The notes below the pieces were generated by a model. It was not told the origin of the DNA. It was given only the letters and a program-made list of their open reading frames with translations, and did no database searches. Made by a program: the position numbers and the translations under genes. DNA of 64,000 nucleotides, from NCBI RefSeq assembly GCF_014207745.1, contig NZ_JACHJB010000002.1:434001-498000 (forward strand), read 5' to 3'. Below are positions 39,658 to 48,749 of the stretch, in pieces; position 1 is the first letter of the stretch; the number at the start of each line of letters is the position of its first letter. Source of the DNA: Nonomuraea muscovyensis. GTDB lineage: Bacteria > Actinomycetota > Actinomycetes > Streptosporangiales > Streptosporangiaceae.

Positions 39658-40839
39658 TCAGGACACATGGAGATGCCGGGCGAGGTCGCGCTGGTAGGGG
39701 AAACTGCCCGGCTCGTAGCCGCACCAGGGCTCCTCGGCGAGCACGTCGCCGGTGCAGGCGTACGCGCGCGATCGCGAGCCGCCGCACACGGTGCGGAACT
39801 CGCAGGCCCCGCACCGCCCGCCCAGCCGGTCAGGATCGCGCAGGGCGACGAACAAGGGAGCGGACCGGTAGATGTCGGTCAGCGGCTGATCCCGTACGTT
39901 GCCGGCGCCCAACGGCAGGAACCCTGAGGGGTGCACGGTGCCGGTGTGGGAGACGAACACGAAGCCGCGCCCGGCGCTCACGTCGATGGGCGGGCGGCGC
40001 ACCCGGCTCTGGCCGATCAGCCCGGCGCGCTGCGCCTGCCGATGCAGGTCCTGGTAGAGCGGCCCCAGCGTCTCGGCGTGGTCGGCGCCGCGCTCGGCCA
40101 GGATGAGGCGCTGTATGGCCACTCGCCGGAAATGGTGGGCCTCGGTGGCCTTCACCGGGATGGTGGTGCCGAGGTCGTACAGGAAGTGCAGCACGTCCTC
40201 GGCCTCCTCGGGGCTCAGCGCGGACAGGGCGCGGCCCCGGCCGGTGGGCACCAGGAAGAAGACGCTCCACAACTGTGCCCCCTGGTCGCGTACGAGGCGG
40301 GCGATGTCCGGCAGCCGGGTGAGGTTACGGCGCGTCACTGTTGTGTTGATCTGTACTTTGAGTCCCGCCTCGCGGGCGGCCTGCCAGGCCGCCATGGTGC
40401 GGGCGAACACGCCGTCGTACCCGCGGAAGGCGTCGTGCCCGGCGGCTGTCGCCCCGTCGAGGCTGAGCGAGATCGCGGCGGCGCCCGCCTCGCGCAGCCG
40501 GGCGAGGCTGCCGGGGGTGAGCGCCGGGGTGCCCGAGGGCGAAACGGCGGGGGAGAGGCCGAGCTCGCGGGCCTGCCGTATCAGCTCGAAAAGGTCGGGC
40601 CGCTCGAACGGGTCGCCACCTGTGATCACGAACAGCGGTGCGGGCCGGCCGAAGCCCGCCACCTGCCGCATCAGCTCGGCGGCCTCGTCAGTGGACAGCT
40701 CCTCGGGGTGCCGGTCGGGCACCGCCTCGGCGCGGCAGTGCAGGCAGGCCAGCGGGCAGGCTCGGGTGGCCTCCCAGATGACGATGAAAGGGCTGTGGGC
40801 GGCATCCCGCCGGACCCGCCGCAACGGTCGCTCCGTCAT
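39658..40839 (-). CDS. Radical SAM/SPASM protein (TIGR04053-like)
   Basis: A 393-aa enzyme. The radical SAM cluster motif is CPLACLHC near residue 28; the GGDPFERPDLF turn and LSLDG strand follow. The SPASM-type C-terminus carries CGACEFRTVCGGSRSRAYACTG and EEPWCGYEP cysteines for extra clusters. The family is related to PqqE and the heme d1 protein NirJ; its product is unknown. It is coupled to the nitroreductase gene through a 17-codon frame and precedes the nitrite reductase fusion on the same strand, so a role in cofactor or heme chemistry for nitrite/NO metabolism is plausible. Confidence 0.87.
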   Translation of the reverse strand: MTERPLRRVRRDAAHSPFIVIWEATRACPLACLHCRAEAVPDRHPEELSTDEAAELMRQVAGFGRPAPLFVITGGDPFERPDLFELIRQARELGLSPAVSPSGTPALTPGSLARLREAGAAAISLSLDGATAAGHDAFRGYDGVFARTMAAWQAAREAGLKVQINTTVTRRNLTRLPDIARLVRDQGAQLWSVFFLVPTGRGRALSALSPEEAEDVLHFLYDLGTTIPVKATEAHHFRRVAIQRLILAERGADHAETLGPLYQDLHRQAQRAGLIGQSRVRRPPIDVSAGRGFVFVSHTGTVHPSGFLPLGAGNVRDQPLTDIYRSAPLFVALRDPDRLGGRCGACEFRTVCGGSRSRAYACTGDVLAEEPWCGYEPGSFPYQRDLARHLHVS

Positions 40840-40889
40840 CCGCGGGCTCCCGGCAGGATGTGGGCCACCACGTCGGCGACCTCATACAT
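40836..40889 (-). CDS. 17-codon linking ORF between nitroreductase and radical SAM genes
   Basis: ATG at 40887-40889 lies 3 nt before the nitroreductase stop (40882-40884 is read in the other frame), and the frame (MYEVADVVAHILPGARG) stops at 40836-40838, overlapping the radical SAM ATG by ATGA. It chains three genes by overlapping starts and stops. It may serve only as a translational coupler; a role as a tiny peptide substrate cannot be excluded. Confidence 0.3.
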   Translation of the reverse strand: MYEVADVVAHILPGARG

Positions 40890-41913
40890 GTGGGACCTCC
40901 ACCGGGTCGAGTACCTCGAGCACGGAACGGCGGGGCACGCGGGGGACCGGTGGGCCGTACCCGAACCTGGCCAGCATCTGCACGTGCCCGAGCGGCCCGG
41001 CCTGGTTGTCGCGATGCCGCACCGGGCGCAGGTCGAGGGGCTGGCTGAACATCGACGCCGCCACGCCGTGCACGGTCGCAGCGAGGAGCACCCGTTGCAG
41101 CGCCTGCCCGGCACGCAGCCAGTCGAGCGGCCCGTCACCCCTCGTGAACAGGGCCGCGATCTGCGGATCCGCCTCGAAGTCAGCGCTTGACCGCACGCCG
41201 GCCAGGCCGAAGTCCCGCAGGGGCAACCTCCCGTCGCGCGGGCGAGGGCCGAAGGCGTGCTCGGGCACGCCGTCGAAGCGCCGGCTCGGATCCGTCCAGC
41301 AGGCCAACTCGGCGCGGTAGGACTCCGCGGCGGCCAGCGTGGCGTCGGCCGTACCGATCATGTCGAGCACACGCCGCGCCGTCCGCCCCCTGATAAGGAC
41401 GAGCGTGGCGCCCTCGGCGTGCGCAGCCCGGACCAGGTCGGCGAAGACGTCCCCGGGGAGCCGGCGGTCGTCGAACGGGAAGCGGTTGGTCCGTCGGTGC
41501 GGGATCATGTCGTACATCAGCCGCTCGTCCTGGTCGGGCAGGTCACCCGGGGTGGCGTGCACGGTGGCCAGCAGGTCCGGGTGGGCGGCCGGGTCGGGCA
41601 GCGCCGTGACGCGGGCGTCGTGCCCGGTCATCCGGACCGCGAGCCGCAGGTTGAACAGTGCGGCCCCGCAGCTGATGCCGAGCCCGCGCCCCATCGGATC
41701 GGTGACGGCCAGCAGCCGGTCGAGGTCGGCGTACAGTTCCATGGTCGCGTCATCGACACGGCGGAAGCGCCACGGCTGGGTGTTGTGCACCGACGGCGCC
41801 GCGGCGGCGGCGTTCACCATTCTGCTCACGCCGCCGGGCGTCGCGAACGGAAGCGTGCGGGCGGCGGGCGATCCGGGGTCGGGGGGAACCGGGATCACGC
41901 CGGTATCGGTCAC
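40882..41913 (-). CDS. Acg-type nitroreductase-family protein
   Basis: A 343-aa protein with the divergent nitroreductase fold of Mycobacterium Acg (Rv2032): N-terminal AAAAPSVHNTQPWRF, RRTNRFPFDD in the middle and VAASMFSQPLDL near the end. Acg is DosR-controlled in mycobacteria and may sequester FMN. The GTG at 41911-41913 is chosen because the family begins about here and GGGGA lies 8 nt upstream; an upstream extension to 42234 is open but non-conserved. A perfect DosR box is 72 bp upstream. It leads the transcript into the radical SAM gene. Confidence 0.85.
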   Translation of the reverse strand: MTDTGVIPVPPDPGSPAARTLPFATPGGVSRMVNAAAAAPSVHNTQPWRFRRVDDATMELYADLDRLLAVTDPMGRGLGISCGAALFNLRLAVRMTGHDARVTALPDPAAHPDLLATVHATPGDLPDQDERLMYDMIPHRRTNRFPFDDRRLPGDVFADLVRAAHAEGATLVLIRGRTARRVLDMIGTADATLAAAESYRAELACWTDPSRRFDGVPEHAFGPRPRDGRLPLRDFGLAGVRSSADFEADPQIAALFTRGDGPLDWLRAGQALQRVLLAATVHGVAASMFSQPLDLRPVRHRDNQAGPLGHVQMLARFGYGPPVPRVPRRSVLEVLDPVEVPHV

Positions 41914-41984
41914 CGGGACATCCCCGGCACAGGGGTAAGAGCGGACATGTAACGAACGTCCCGCACCTGGCCATGGCGACGGCA

Positions 41985-42026
41985 GGGACCATAGTCCCTT
42001 GGATCGCCTCTGTTGGACCGTTTCCC
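41985..42026. promoter_or_regulatory. Perfect DosR box with a second half-box
   Basis: GGGACCATAGTCCC (41985-41998) matches the DosR consensus GGGACNNNNGTCCC at every fixed position, and GGACCGTTTCCC follows at 42015-42026, the same GACCGTTT-CCC element found before the nitrite reductase gene. Hypoxia/NO induction is inferred from the mycobacterial DosR system; no DosR gene lies in this window. The rest of 42027-42430 holds no gene that I can support, only a perfect 14-bp tandem repeat at 42288-42315. Confidence 0.75.
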
Positions 42027-42429
42027 GGCCGGAACTCCGTTCGGAATGCCCGTCGCCGGAAAGCACTTCCAGGCCGTCAACAACGGCACCGCCGGTCGCC
42101 GGGGATGGGGCGGGGAAGTAGGCGGAGCATACGCGCCACGGGCTCACCAGGCCCAGCTCTCGCTGAGTTCGGTTCGGCCGGTCCACAGGCTGGGCGGCGA
42201 CCCACGGTGGCTCGGATCGCCACCAGTTCTCCACCTGCGGTGGGCGGACCGGACCGTAGAGAACGGGACCAACGACGAGTTGCTCGCCGCCGAGATAGTC
42301 ACGCCGAGATAGTCAACAGTCACCACGCTGTGCTGTCGCCGACAGCCGCAGAGACGCTACCGCGGGGGTCGGGGTCGGGACCTGACGGTACGGGGTGCGC
42401 GGCCAGATAATTCTGTCGCTGTTCAGGTG

Positions 42430-43257
42430 CCGCCAGGCAGACAATCTGTCGAAACGGGGCCAGCGAGTTGCTCGGGACCTCGCGCGGCCGCACCACAAGG
42501 CCCGCTCGCCGGCCCTGGTGGTCTGGGTGGGCACCCTCGGCTCCGTGCTCGGACCGAATCTCGGCGCGCCCGGTGAGATCAGCAGCATCGTCCGCGAGCA
42601 GCGCGCCATCGGCGAGTGGGTCGCCCGCAGAATGCTCAACACAGGCCTGGCCAAGACCGGACTCATCGACGCAACAGGCGGGCCGTTGCTCTTCACCCCG
42701 CATGACTTTCGCCGCTTGTTCTTGACCGATGCCATTCTCATCGGGCTGCCTCCACACATCGCCCAGGTCATCGCTGGACACAAGGACATCAACGTCACGC
42801 TGAACTACAAGGCCGCCTATCCCGACGAGGTCATCCAGGCCCACCTGGCCTTCCTCTCCCGCCGCCGCGCCCTGCGCCCCACCGACGAATACCGCGCCCC
42901 CACCGACGAGGAATGGCAAGAATTCCTCGGACACTTCGAGATGAGAAAGGTCGCCACCGGCACCTGCGGACGCGCCTTCGGCACCCCATGCATACATGAG
43001 CACAGTTGCCTACGCGGCCCACTCCACTGGCCTCACCCGAGCAACGCGACCGCATCGCCGAGATCCGCGACAACCTCGAAGCCCGCATCGCCGAGGCTGA
43101 ACGCGAAGGCTCGCTCGGCGAGATCGAAGGACTTCGCGTCAGCCTGGCTGGCGCCGAAGACAAGCTCGCTCAGCTCGACGAACGAGCTCGCCGCGCTACC
43201 ACCATCAACCTCGGCATGCCCGCCTTCTCCGGCATCGCCGACCGCGCCGCTCCCCTT
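42430..43257 (+). pseudogene. Tyrosine recombinase, 5'-truncated and frameshifted
   Basis: The frame holds the catalytic half: HDFRRLFLTDAI (H-x-x-R), VIAGHKDINVTL (GHK) and Tyr in NYKAAYPDEV, then a tail CGRAFGTPCIHEHSCLR like that of long actinobacterial integrases. The N-terminal half is missing. Near 43015-43050 the sequence shifts frame, and the true C-terminal helix (RDRIAEIRDNLEARIAEAER) continues in the next frame to about 43257. It is therefore dead. It marks the left end of a zone full of remnants. Confidence 0.75.
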
Positions 43258-43373
43258 CCGACGCTCGGCCAGGAGCCCTGTCATAATAACCATGCTCGAA
43301 CGGACGCTGACGTCTTCGCTTACCCGAACGAGATACCATTCGGCTACAATCGTCCATCAGCAGAGGGTCTTAC

Positions 43374-43592
43374 GTGAGACAAAACCGAAAGCTAAAGTTT
43401 GCGCTCTTAGCACTCAATATCGTCGGCTTGGCCATGACGGTCACTTCCATCGCCGTCTGGATATCCACTGGCACCAATTCCACTGCCGCGGGCCAGTTGC
43501 TGCTCAATGGAGGGCTGCTCATTCTGTTACCGACCTCGGTGGTCACCCTTGTTCTGGTCATCCGGGAGAACCAGAATTCGAGTCGTCGCTGA
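43374..43592 (+). CDS. Small two-helix membrane protein
   Basis: A 72-aa protein with a basic start (RQNRKLKFAL), one membrane helix (LALNIVGLAMTVTSIAVWI) and a second (LLLNGGLLILLPTSVVTLVLVI), then a charged tail. The GTG start has AGAGGG upstream, and an AT-rich promoter-like stretch precedes it. Base composition is less GC-rich than neighbours, suggesting transfer. I recognise no family. Confidence 0.5.
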   Translation: MRQNRKLKFALLALNIVGLAMTVTSIAVWISTGTNSTAAGQLLLNGGLLILLPTSVVTLVLVIRENQNSSRR

Positions 43593-43711
43593 TTTCAGCG
43601 GATCCTACACGGTCAAGCCGAGCGGTCTGCGTCTCTCCGGTGCGGGCCGCTTCGTTGAGAACTGTTCTCGTGTTTCCCCTCCGCGTACCGTGTGGTTTCT
43701 AGTTCAGAGAA

Positions 43712-43981
43712 CTGGTCATCTTCCACAACGCCCTGGACATCATGGACGCCGTCCGGCAACTGGTCGCCGAAGGTTGGACCATCACCGCCGACGAGCTCGC
43801 CGCCCTCTCGCCCTACCTGCGCTCGCACATCACCCGGTTCGGCGCCTACGCCACCGACGAGCTCGCGCGCATCCCCGCAGCCTTCAACCCGGTGCTCAAA
43901 GAGGTCGACTTCACCACCCCGGGCCTGGCCGCCTGCCCCTGGCTGTTGAACCGACGGACGGTCGTTCGCGTGTTCAGCTAG
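43712..43981 (+). pseudogene. Tn3-family transposase, C-terminal fragment
   Basis: The frame reads LVIFHNALDIMDAVRQLVAEG and LSPYLRSHITRFGAYATDEL, the well-conserved end of Tn3 transposases. Everything upstream of LVIFHN is missing. An N-terminal piece of a Tn3 transposase lies 1.6 kb to the right (45605 on), so the gene has been broken and shuffled. Its final residues (WLLNRRTVVRVFS) are not conserved. Confidence 0.75.
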
Positions 43982-44195
43982 CGAACGTTTGATGAACGCC
44001 CGCGTGGGCCGCGCTCGGCGTAGCTCTGTCGGTAAGGGGGCTACCTCCAGCCGCCATCTGAGGAGTTCCCGCAGGTAGATGTTGGTCCAGATCGTGGGCG
44101 GGTGACGATTTCGATGGCCAGGACGCCCAGGGCTTCTTTCTCGGGGCCCGTGGATCCGCTTGACGGGCCGCCCGATTCGCCCGGCGGCCTTGAGG

Positions 44196-44354
44196 GCCGT
44201 CGTTGATGTTATCGGCCTGGTCTGGGTCAGCACCGACGAGCGGAACACCCAACGGCAGCACGACGCCCTCGACCCGATCTGCCTGAAGGTGTTCGAGGAG
44301 AAGATCAGCGGCAAGCTCGGGGTTGAGGAACCCGGGAACAGTCATTGGCGCTGA
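44196..44354 (+). pseudogene. Serine resolvase fragment (TnpR-like)
   Basis: VIGLVWVSTDERNTQRQHDAL resembles the start of serine resolvases (the catalytic serine lies in VSTDE), and LKVFEEKISGKL resembles the next strand and helix. The rest of the catalytic domain and the helix-turn-helix are absent. It belongs with the Tn3 transposase remnants on either side. The region 44355-44629 holds no gene I can support. Confidence 0.6.
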
Positions 44355-44629
44355 GAATGATCTTGAGCGAAGCGTGACGTCCGGCTTCGGTGCCTGATCG
44401 CCTCAACTGGAGGTCTCTGGCCCGTGGATGATGCATCGAACACAAGGACATGGTGCCGACCCCGTCGCTGATCTCGCACGAGGCGTTCGCTCGGGGGTGG
44501 TGCTGGGGGCGGCGCCGGCCGCCCGGCCGCTGGATCATGGCAGGCGGGCGGCCGGCGCGGCCCGCCCGTCGTCCGGTGGACGCAGGCTCAGACGCAGCCT
44601 CTCCGCTTCAAGGACTTGGACCAGGCCGG

Positions 44630-45545
44630 GAGTACGCGCTGATCTGCGGACGGGTGATGGACCAGAGTTCACGCCCTTGCCCCGGCACGAGTTCCTGGCC
44701 GCCCAGGAGGACGTAGGAGGTCTTGTCGAAGATGAGCGATTCGCGGGAGATGGCGCCCCCGGGGCCTCGGCTGTCCACCCGGGTCACGGCGATGCCCGAT
44801 TTGCCGGTGGCGTCCTTGAGCTCTTCCGTCTCGATACCCGGCAGGGTCGCGGCGATCTTGATGATGGCTGCCTGCTACTTGGGCGGGACCGGGCTGCCGA
44901 GGATGTTGAGGACGCCGTTCCAGGGCTGGGTCGCTGTGTCCTTGTTGGGGACCATTTCGTTACCGCGTTCGGCCAGCTTGTGCCGGAGTTGCTCCTGGTC
45001 GGTCGGCCACTCTCGGAGGTCGGCGTAGGCAGGGCGCCCCGCGCCACGTTCGGGGGCACCGGGTCAGGAGTTCCTTGTACTCGCGGTCTTGTGGCCTGGA
45101 TTTCGACGGCTTGTGCCAGAGGAGTCCTGGGCGGGAGCCGTCGACAGACTGCCAGACCTCGCCCGTGATGTGGCGCGGACCGACGTTGGGAACCCCGTTT
45201 TCGCTGCGTGTCTCTGCGATCCGCTCGTAGCGGAGGTACTGGTCGTCACGGGGTTGCGGCCACGGGGTGGCGGTCGCGGCGTCGGCCGCCAGCCTCAGGA
45301 CCCGGCGGCGCTTGCGGGCGCGGAGGAGTTGAACGTCTGGACGGCGATCACTCCTGCGGCCATCGCCGCGACCAGGCCGCCCGCCAGCATCACACGCCGC
45401 AGGCCGGCCGGCCGGGTCCGGGGCCGGTGCTTCGTGCGGGCTTCGGCCAGGAGGGGGGTTCGGGCGGGGTGAGGAGGTCCGCAAACGGCGGAAATCCAAC
45501 GGATGTACGCCTGACCTGTGGTTTCTCGCGTTCCACGGTTCTTGT
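44630..45545 (-). pseudogene. CU044_5270-family membrane protein, decayed
   Basis: Pieces in three frames form one protein: PAGLRRVMLAGGLVAAMAAGV (the membrane helix), then RLAADAATATPWPQPRDDQYL and EVWQSVDGSRPGLL, then QPWNGVLNILGSPVPPK followed by an in-frame stop, and VTRVDSRGGAISRESLIF. This is the order of CU044_5270-family proteins, which usually follow an ECF sigma gene. Two frameshifts and one stop make it a pseudogene. No sigma partner is left beside it. Confidence 0.7.
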
Positions 45546-45604
45546 TGATCATCTCCGTTACGGTTCGTCGCGAGTCTGGGTGATCTGTGGCGCGTGGGGT
45601 GGTT

Positions 45605-46600
45605 GATGTCGACGAGGTTTTTGTCGGATGAGCAGGGAGCGTCTTCGGTCGTTCCTAGACATCGGGCGCGAGGAGTTGATCAAGTACTTCACGTTGACGT
45701 CGCGTGAGCACGCGTTCTTGGATGCGCCGGGTCGGGGCCGGAAGCGCGCTTGGGGCTGGCCGTGCAACTGTGCACGTTGCCGTGGCTCGGGTACATCCCC
45801 GACGACCTGCAGAAGGTTCCGCAGGCTGCATCGGTGCGGTTGGCGGGTCAGATGGCGGTGTTCCCGGGGATGTTGGAGCAGTACGCGCGGGCCACGACGA
45901 AGCGCCCGCAGACCCGCAGTGATCACCTGAAGCTGGTGATGAAGTACCTGACGTGCCGCGGGGGCGTTGACCACTCAGAAGGTCGAGCACCCTGCTGACG
46001 CGGCCGATGCGAGCGGATCTGGACCGGCTGCTGGTGCATGATCCGGAGATCGGGATGCCGCGGCTGCGATGGTTGACGACGCCGGCGGTGGAGGCAACGG
46101 CATCGGCGATCGGCGTCTCAATTGAGAAGCTGCTGTATCTGCGGGCGGTGGACGCACACCATCTGGATCTGTCGATACTGCCGCGGGAGCGGCGCCGGTT
46201 CCTGGCCATGGTGGGCCGCCGCTCGACGGTCCAGGGGGCTGGAACAGCGTGAGGAGCGCCGCTACCCGATCCTGCTCGCGCTGGTCGCTCAGTCCGCTGT
46301 CGATCAGCTGGACGAGGTCATCGCGCTGTTCGACCAGGCGGTGTCGGCACGCGAGTCGCACGCCAAGGCCAAGACGGGATGAGGCCCTGGCGGAGCGGGC
46401 CAAGAAGGGCGAAGCTCGCCAACTGCTGATGGATGTGATCCTCCCGGTCCTGGTCGACCCGGGGATCTCGGATGAGCAGGTAGGCGGGATCCTGCGAGAG
46501 CACATCGGGATGGACAAGCTCCGCGAGGTCTCGGCGATCAACTGGAAGCCGTTGCCGCGCGACCACGGCCGCCTGGCCGCTGCGCTGGACCGGGTTCCGC
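45605..46600 (+). pseudogene. Tn3-family transposase, N-terminal half, frameshifted
   Basis: Read through at least three frameshifts it encodes RLRSFLDIGREELIKYFTLTSREHAFLD, LAVQLCTLPWLGYIPDDLQKVP, LRWLTTPAVEATASAIGV, HHLDLSILPRERRRFLAMVG and MDVILPVLVDPGISDEQVGG (each a DUF4158/Tn3 N-domain piece; only short parts quoted as markers). The catalytic C-terminal half is absent here and partly present at 43712-43981. It is dead. The 46601-46868 stretch after it holds no recognisable gene. Confidence 0.78.
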
Positions 46601-46868
46601 GAAGGCCTGAGGCCATGACGTGCCTCCTTACCTGCCGGGCTGGCCGAGCCGCTCGCTGACCTGAGAACGCCGCAGAGCGAGACGCTGGGACATGCGGCGA
46701 AGACTGGGGGCCATCCCGCAGGCCTTCCGATCTCCCTAACGTGGGCCGCAGCCACCCTCACCGCCAAGCCAGGGCCGCCTGGACCATCACGGACCCACCC
46801 CGACGGGGGGCGGACGCCTACGTCTGCCCCCCGTTATCTCGCCATACCTCACCCTTGAGAGGACACCC

Positions 46869-47288
46869 ATGCCCACCGTGCCCTGGATCGAAGTCGACAC
46901 CCCTGTCGCGCCTGAAGCGCTGATCATGGCCTCCCGTTTGGAGGTCAGATCGCTGCGCCAGGTGCCAGGATTCCTGATGGCCTCCATGAGGTTGCTGCGC
47001 CAGGCCTGTCGAGCGCCAGGTGCTCTGGGCGTCTCCTTGAAGGCCGAGCTGCTCAAGCGCACCTTCTGGACCGTATCCGCCTGGACCGACAAAGCCGCCG
47101 TGTACGCCTACGCCGCCACCGAGCCGCATAAGACGACCATGCGTCGCAAACGTGCCGTGATGCGGGATTCCACATTCCTCTTCTGGGAGGTGCCCGCCGA
47201 CCAGTTGCCCCTTGCCTGGGACGAGGTGCAGCGCCGCATCTCGCAGGAACGCGACCCGGATCGAGGGGCCGGCCCCGCGAGCAGCTGA
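46869..47288 (+). CDS. DUF3291 / spheroidene-monooxygenase-like protein
   Basis: A 139-aa protein with a ferredoxin-like dimeric barrel pattern: ALIMASRLEVRSLRQVPGF, then LLKRTFWTVSAWTDKAAV and MRDSTFLFWEVP. This matches DUF3291-type proteins related to antibiotic-biosynthesis monooxygenases and CrtA. The ATG at 46869 is preceded by GAGAGGA. Intact, in contrast to the debris around it. No reaction is assigned. Confidence 0.65.
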   Translation: MPTVPWIEVDTPVAPEALIMASRLEVRSLRQVPGFLMASMRLLRQACRAPGALGVSLKAELLKRTFWTVSAWTDKAAVYAYAATEPHKTTMRRKRAVMRDSTFLFWEVPADQLPLAWDEVQRRISQERDPDRGAGPASS

Positions 47289-47459
47289 GTCTCACCACCC
47301 GCCGGGTGACGACCTTCGACCACAGCCCGCCCCGCAGTGCGATCTTCGGGGCGGCGCTCATGCCGCCCGCCGGCCGATGCTCGCCGAGCCGGTCCGGGTG
47401 ACCCGCGCCGCCACCCGCCTCGATGAGGGAAGCGCCGAGCGTTGTGGGGCATGGGCGGC

Positions 47460-47688
47460 CTATCCGGCCAGGGCGGCGAGTTTCGAGGGCGGCGGCCGGT
47501 TCGATGCCCAGTTCGTGGGCTGCGGCCATGACCGCGTCGGCGGGGTTGGTGTGCTGGGCGAGGTGGCGGGTGGTGGCGGCCATGAGCTTGGCGGGGGTGT
47601 CGGGCGGCAGGCCGAAGTCGTCGGTGATGGCGCGCACGGCCAGGGTGACCGAGCAGCCGCCCGTCTCGGGGTGGGCCAGCTCGTCCAC
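47460..47688 (-). CDS. Hypothetical ORF, possibly a remnant
   Basis: From a GTG at 47686-47688 the frame reads DELAHPETGGCSVTLAV and PPDTPAKLMAATTRHLAQHT, which has normal codon bias, then stays open to 47053, where it overlaps the convergent gene and loses any natural look. I recognise no family. It sits next to the decayed lanthipeptide genes on the same strand, and may be a piece of that locus. Confidence 0.3.
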
Positions 47689-47866
47689 GCCGTGGTGGCG
47701 GGCACCTACCTCCAGGCGGGGTGACCCCCAGGGGTGAGCATGAAGGAGCCCGGGACCGCGAGCGGCACGCGGCCCCGGGCTCAGGAGCGGCCCACCTCGC
47801 TACCGGAGGAACGGGTGAGCCCCTCACCCGGCGGTCAGGTCCTCGCCTCCCTCCGCGCCGGGAGAT

Positions 47867-48225
47867 TCAACCGGTCAGGTGGCGGACGGCGTCGCGGACG
47901 CTGTCGGGCAGGTGCTCCCAGCCGAACCGCCGTTCAGCCATCCGGTGGCGGCTCCGGCTTCCAGGACATTGTGGCCGGGCCTGGCGTCGAGCTGCTCTAG
48001 TCCGGCCACGATGTGGTCGTCGGTGAGCTGGTCGAGAAGGTCGGCCGCGGGCCGCTCGGTGCGCAGGCGCAGGCCGCTGTCCTTGCGGAGGAAGTGGTAG
48101 CGGTGGTCGGACAGCGCGGCCGACAGCGCCCGCGCTGCGTCCGGCGTTATCCCGGCGTCGGGGAATGAGACGGTGGCGTGCCACCAGTTCGTGTCGGTGG
48201 TGATCGGGAGGCGCTCGTCGTCCAC
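47867..48225 (-). pseudogene. Thiopeptide-type bacteriocin biosynthesis protein (SpaB C-like), frameshifted
   Basis: ITTDTNWWHATVSFPDA and HFLRKDSGLRLRTERP mark the C-terminal elimination-type domain seen in lanthipeptide/thiopeptide enzymes. After about residue 85 the natural end continues in another frame (RMAERRFGWEHLPDSVRDAV), so a frameshift near 47960 has broken it. The protein is also shorter than the family norm. It follows the lanB/lanC remnants on the same strand. Confidence 0.55.
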
Positions 48226-48245
48226 GTCGGGTTCCTTGTCGTGGG

Positions 48246-48749
48246 TTAGGTGACCAGGAGGGCTCTGGTCCAGCCGGTCGTGTTCGTGCCGTCCAACGCC
48301 AGATGCGCGCCGACGCGGGCTTCTATGAATCCGGGCTTCGGCAGCCGATCCAGGTCGGCGGCTAGCCGTCCGGTGAGGTCGTCGATGACCGGCGCGAACC
48401 GGTCCGGTGCGGGGCTGTCACCGGCTACGGCGCGGGCGACGGCCAGCAGACCGGCCCAGCCGTGGCACAGCGTGGCGTCGGTGATCCGGTCGAGACATGC
48501 CGGGTCGGTCAGCGGGATGACGAGGCTGTGGGCCCGTCCGCCGATCCAGCCGTCAGCGTCCGGCGGTGGCGCGTCGTGAAGGACCGCGACACCGGTACGG
48601 CTGGCGTCGAGGTGGGCGCGCAGGAGATCCAGGTGCATGTCCTGGCGTAGGTCGAGCGGCAGGTGCTGGTCGTCCTCGGCCAGGAGCACACGGTCCGGCA
48701 CCCTGAACCGGCTCATCCAGGCGTGCGGCCGGTCGGCCCACTCGTCCAA
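48246..48749 (-). pseudogene. LanB C-terminus fused to LanC C-terminus by deletion
   Basis: The first half (FRVPDRVLLAEDDQHLPLDL; VAVLHDAPPPDADGWIGGRAH) is the end of the glutamylation domain of a class I lanthipeptide dehydratase. It runs straight into LCHGWAGLLAVARAVAG, which has the Cys-His zinc pair of a LanC cyclase, and ends like LanC (TTGWTRALLVT). The end of LanB and most of LanC are missing, so a single deletion fused them. Neither enzyme can work. Confidence 0.65.

Noticed and set aside
42288-42315. Perfect 14-bp tandem repeat (CGCCGAGATAGTCA twice)
   Set aside because: Only two units, no unit spacing or cas gene as in CRISPR; probably slippage.
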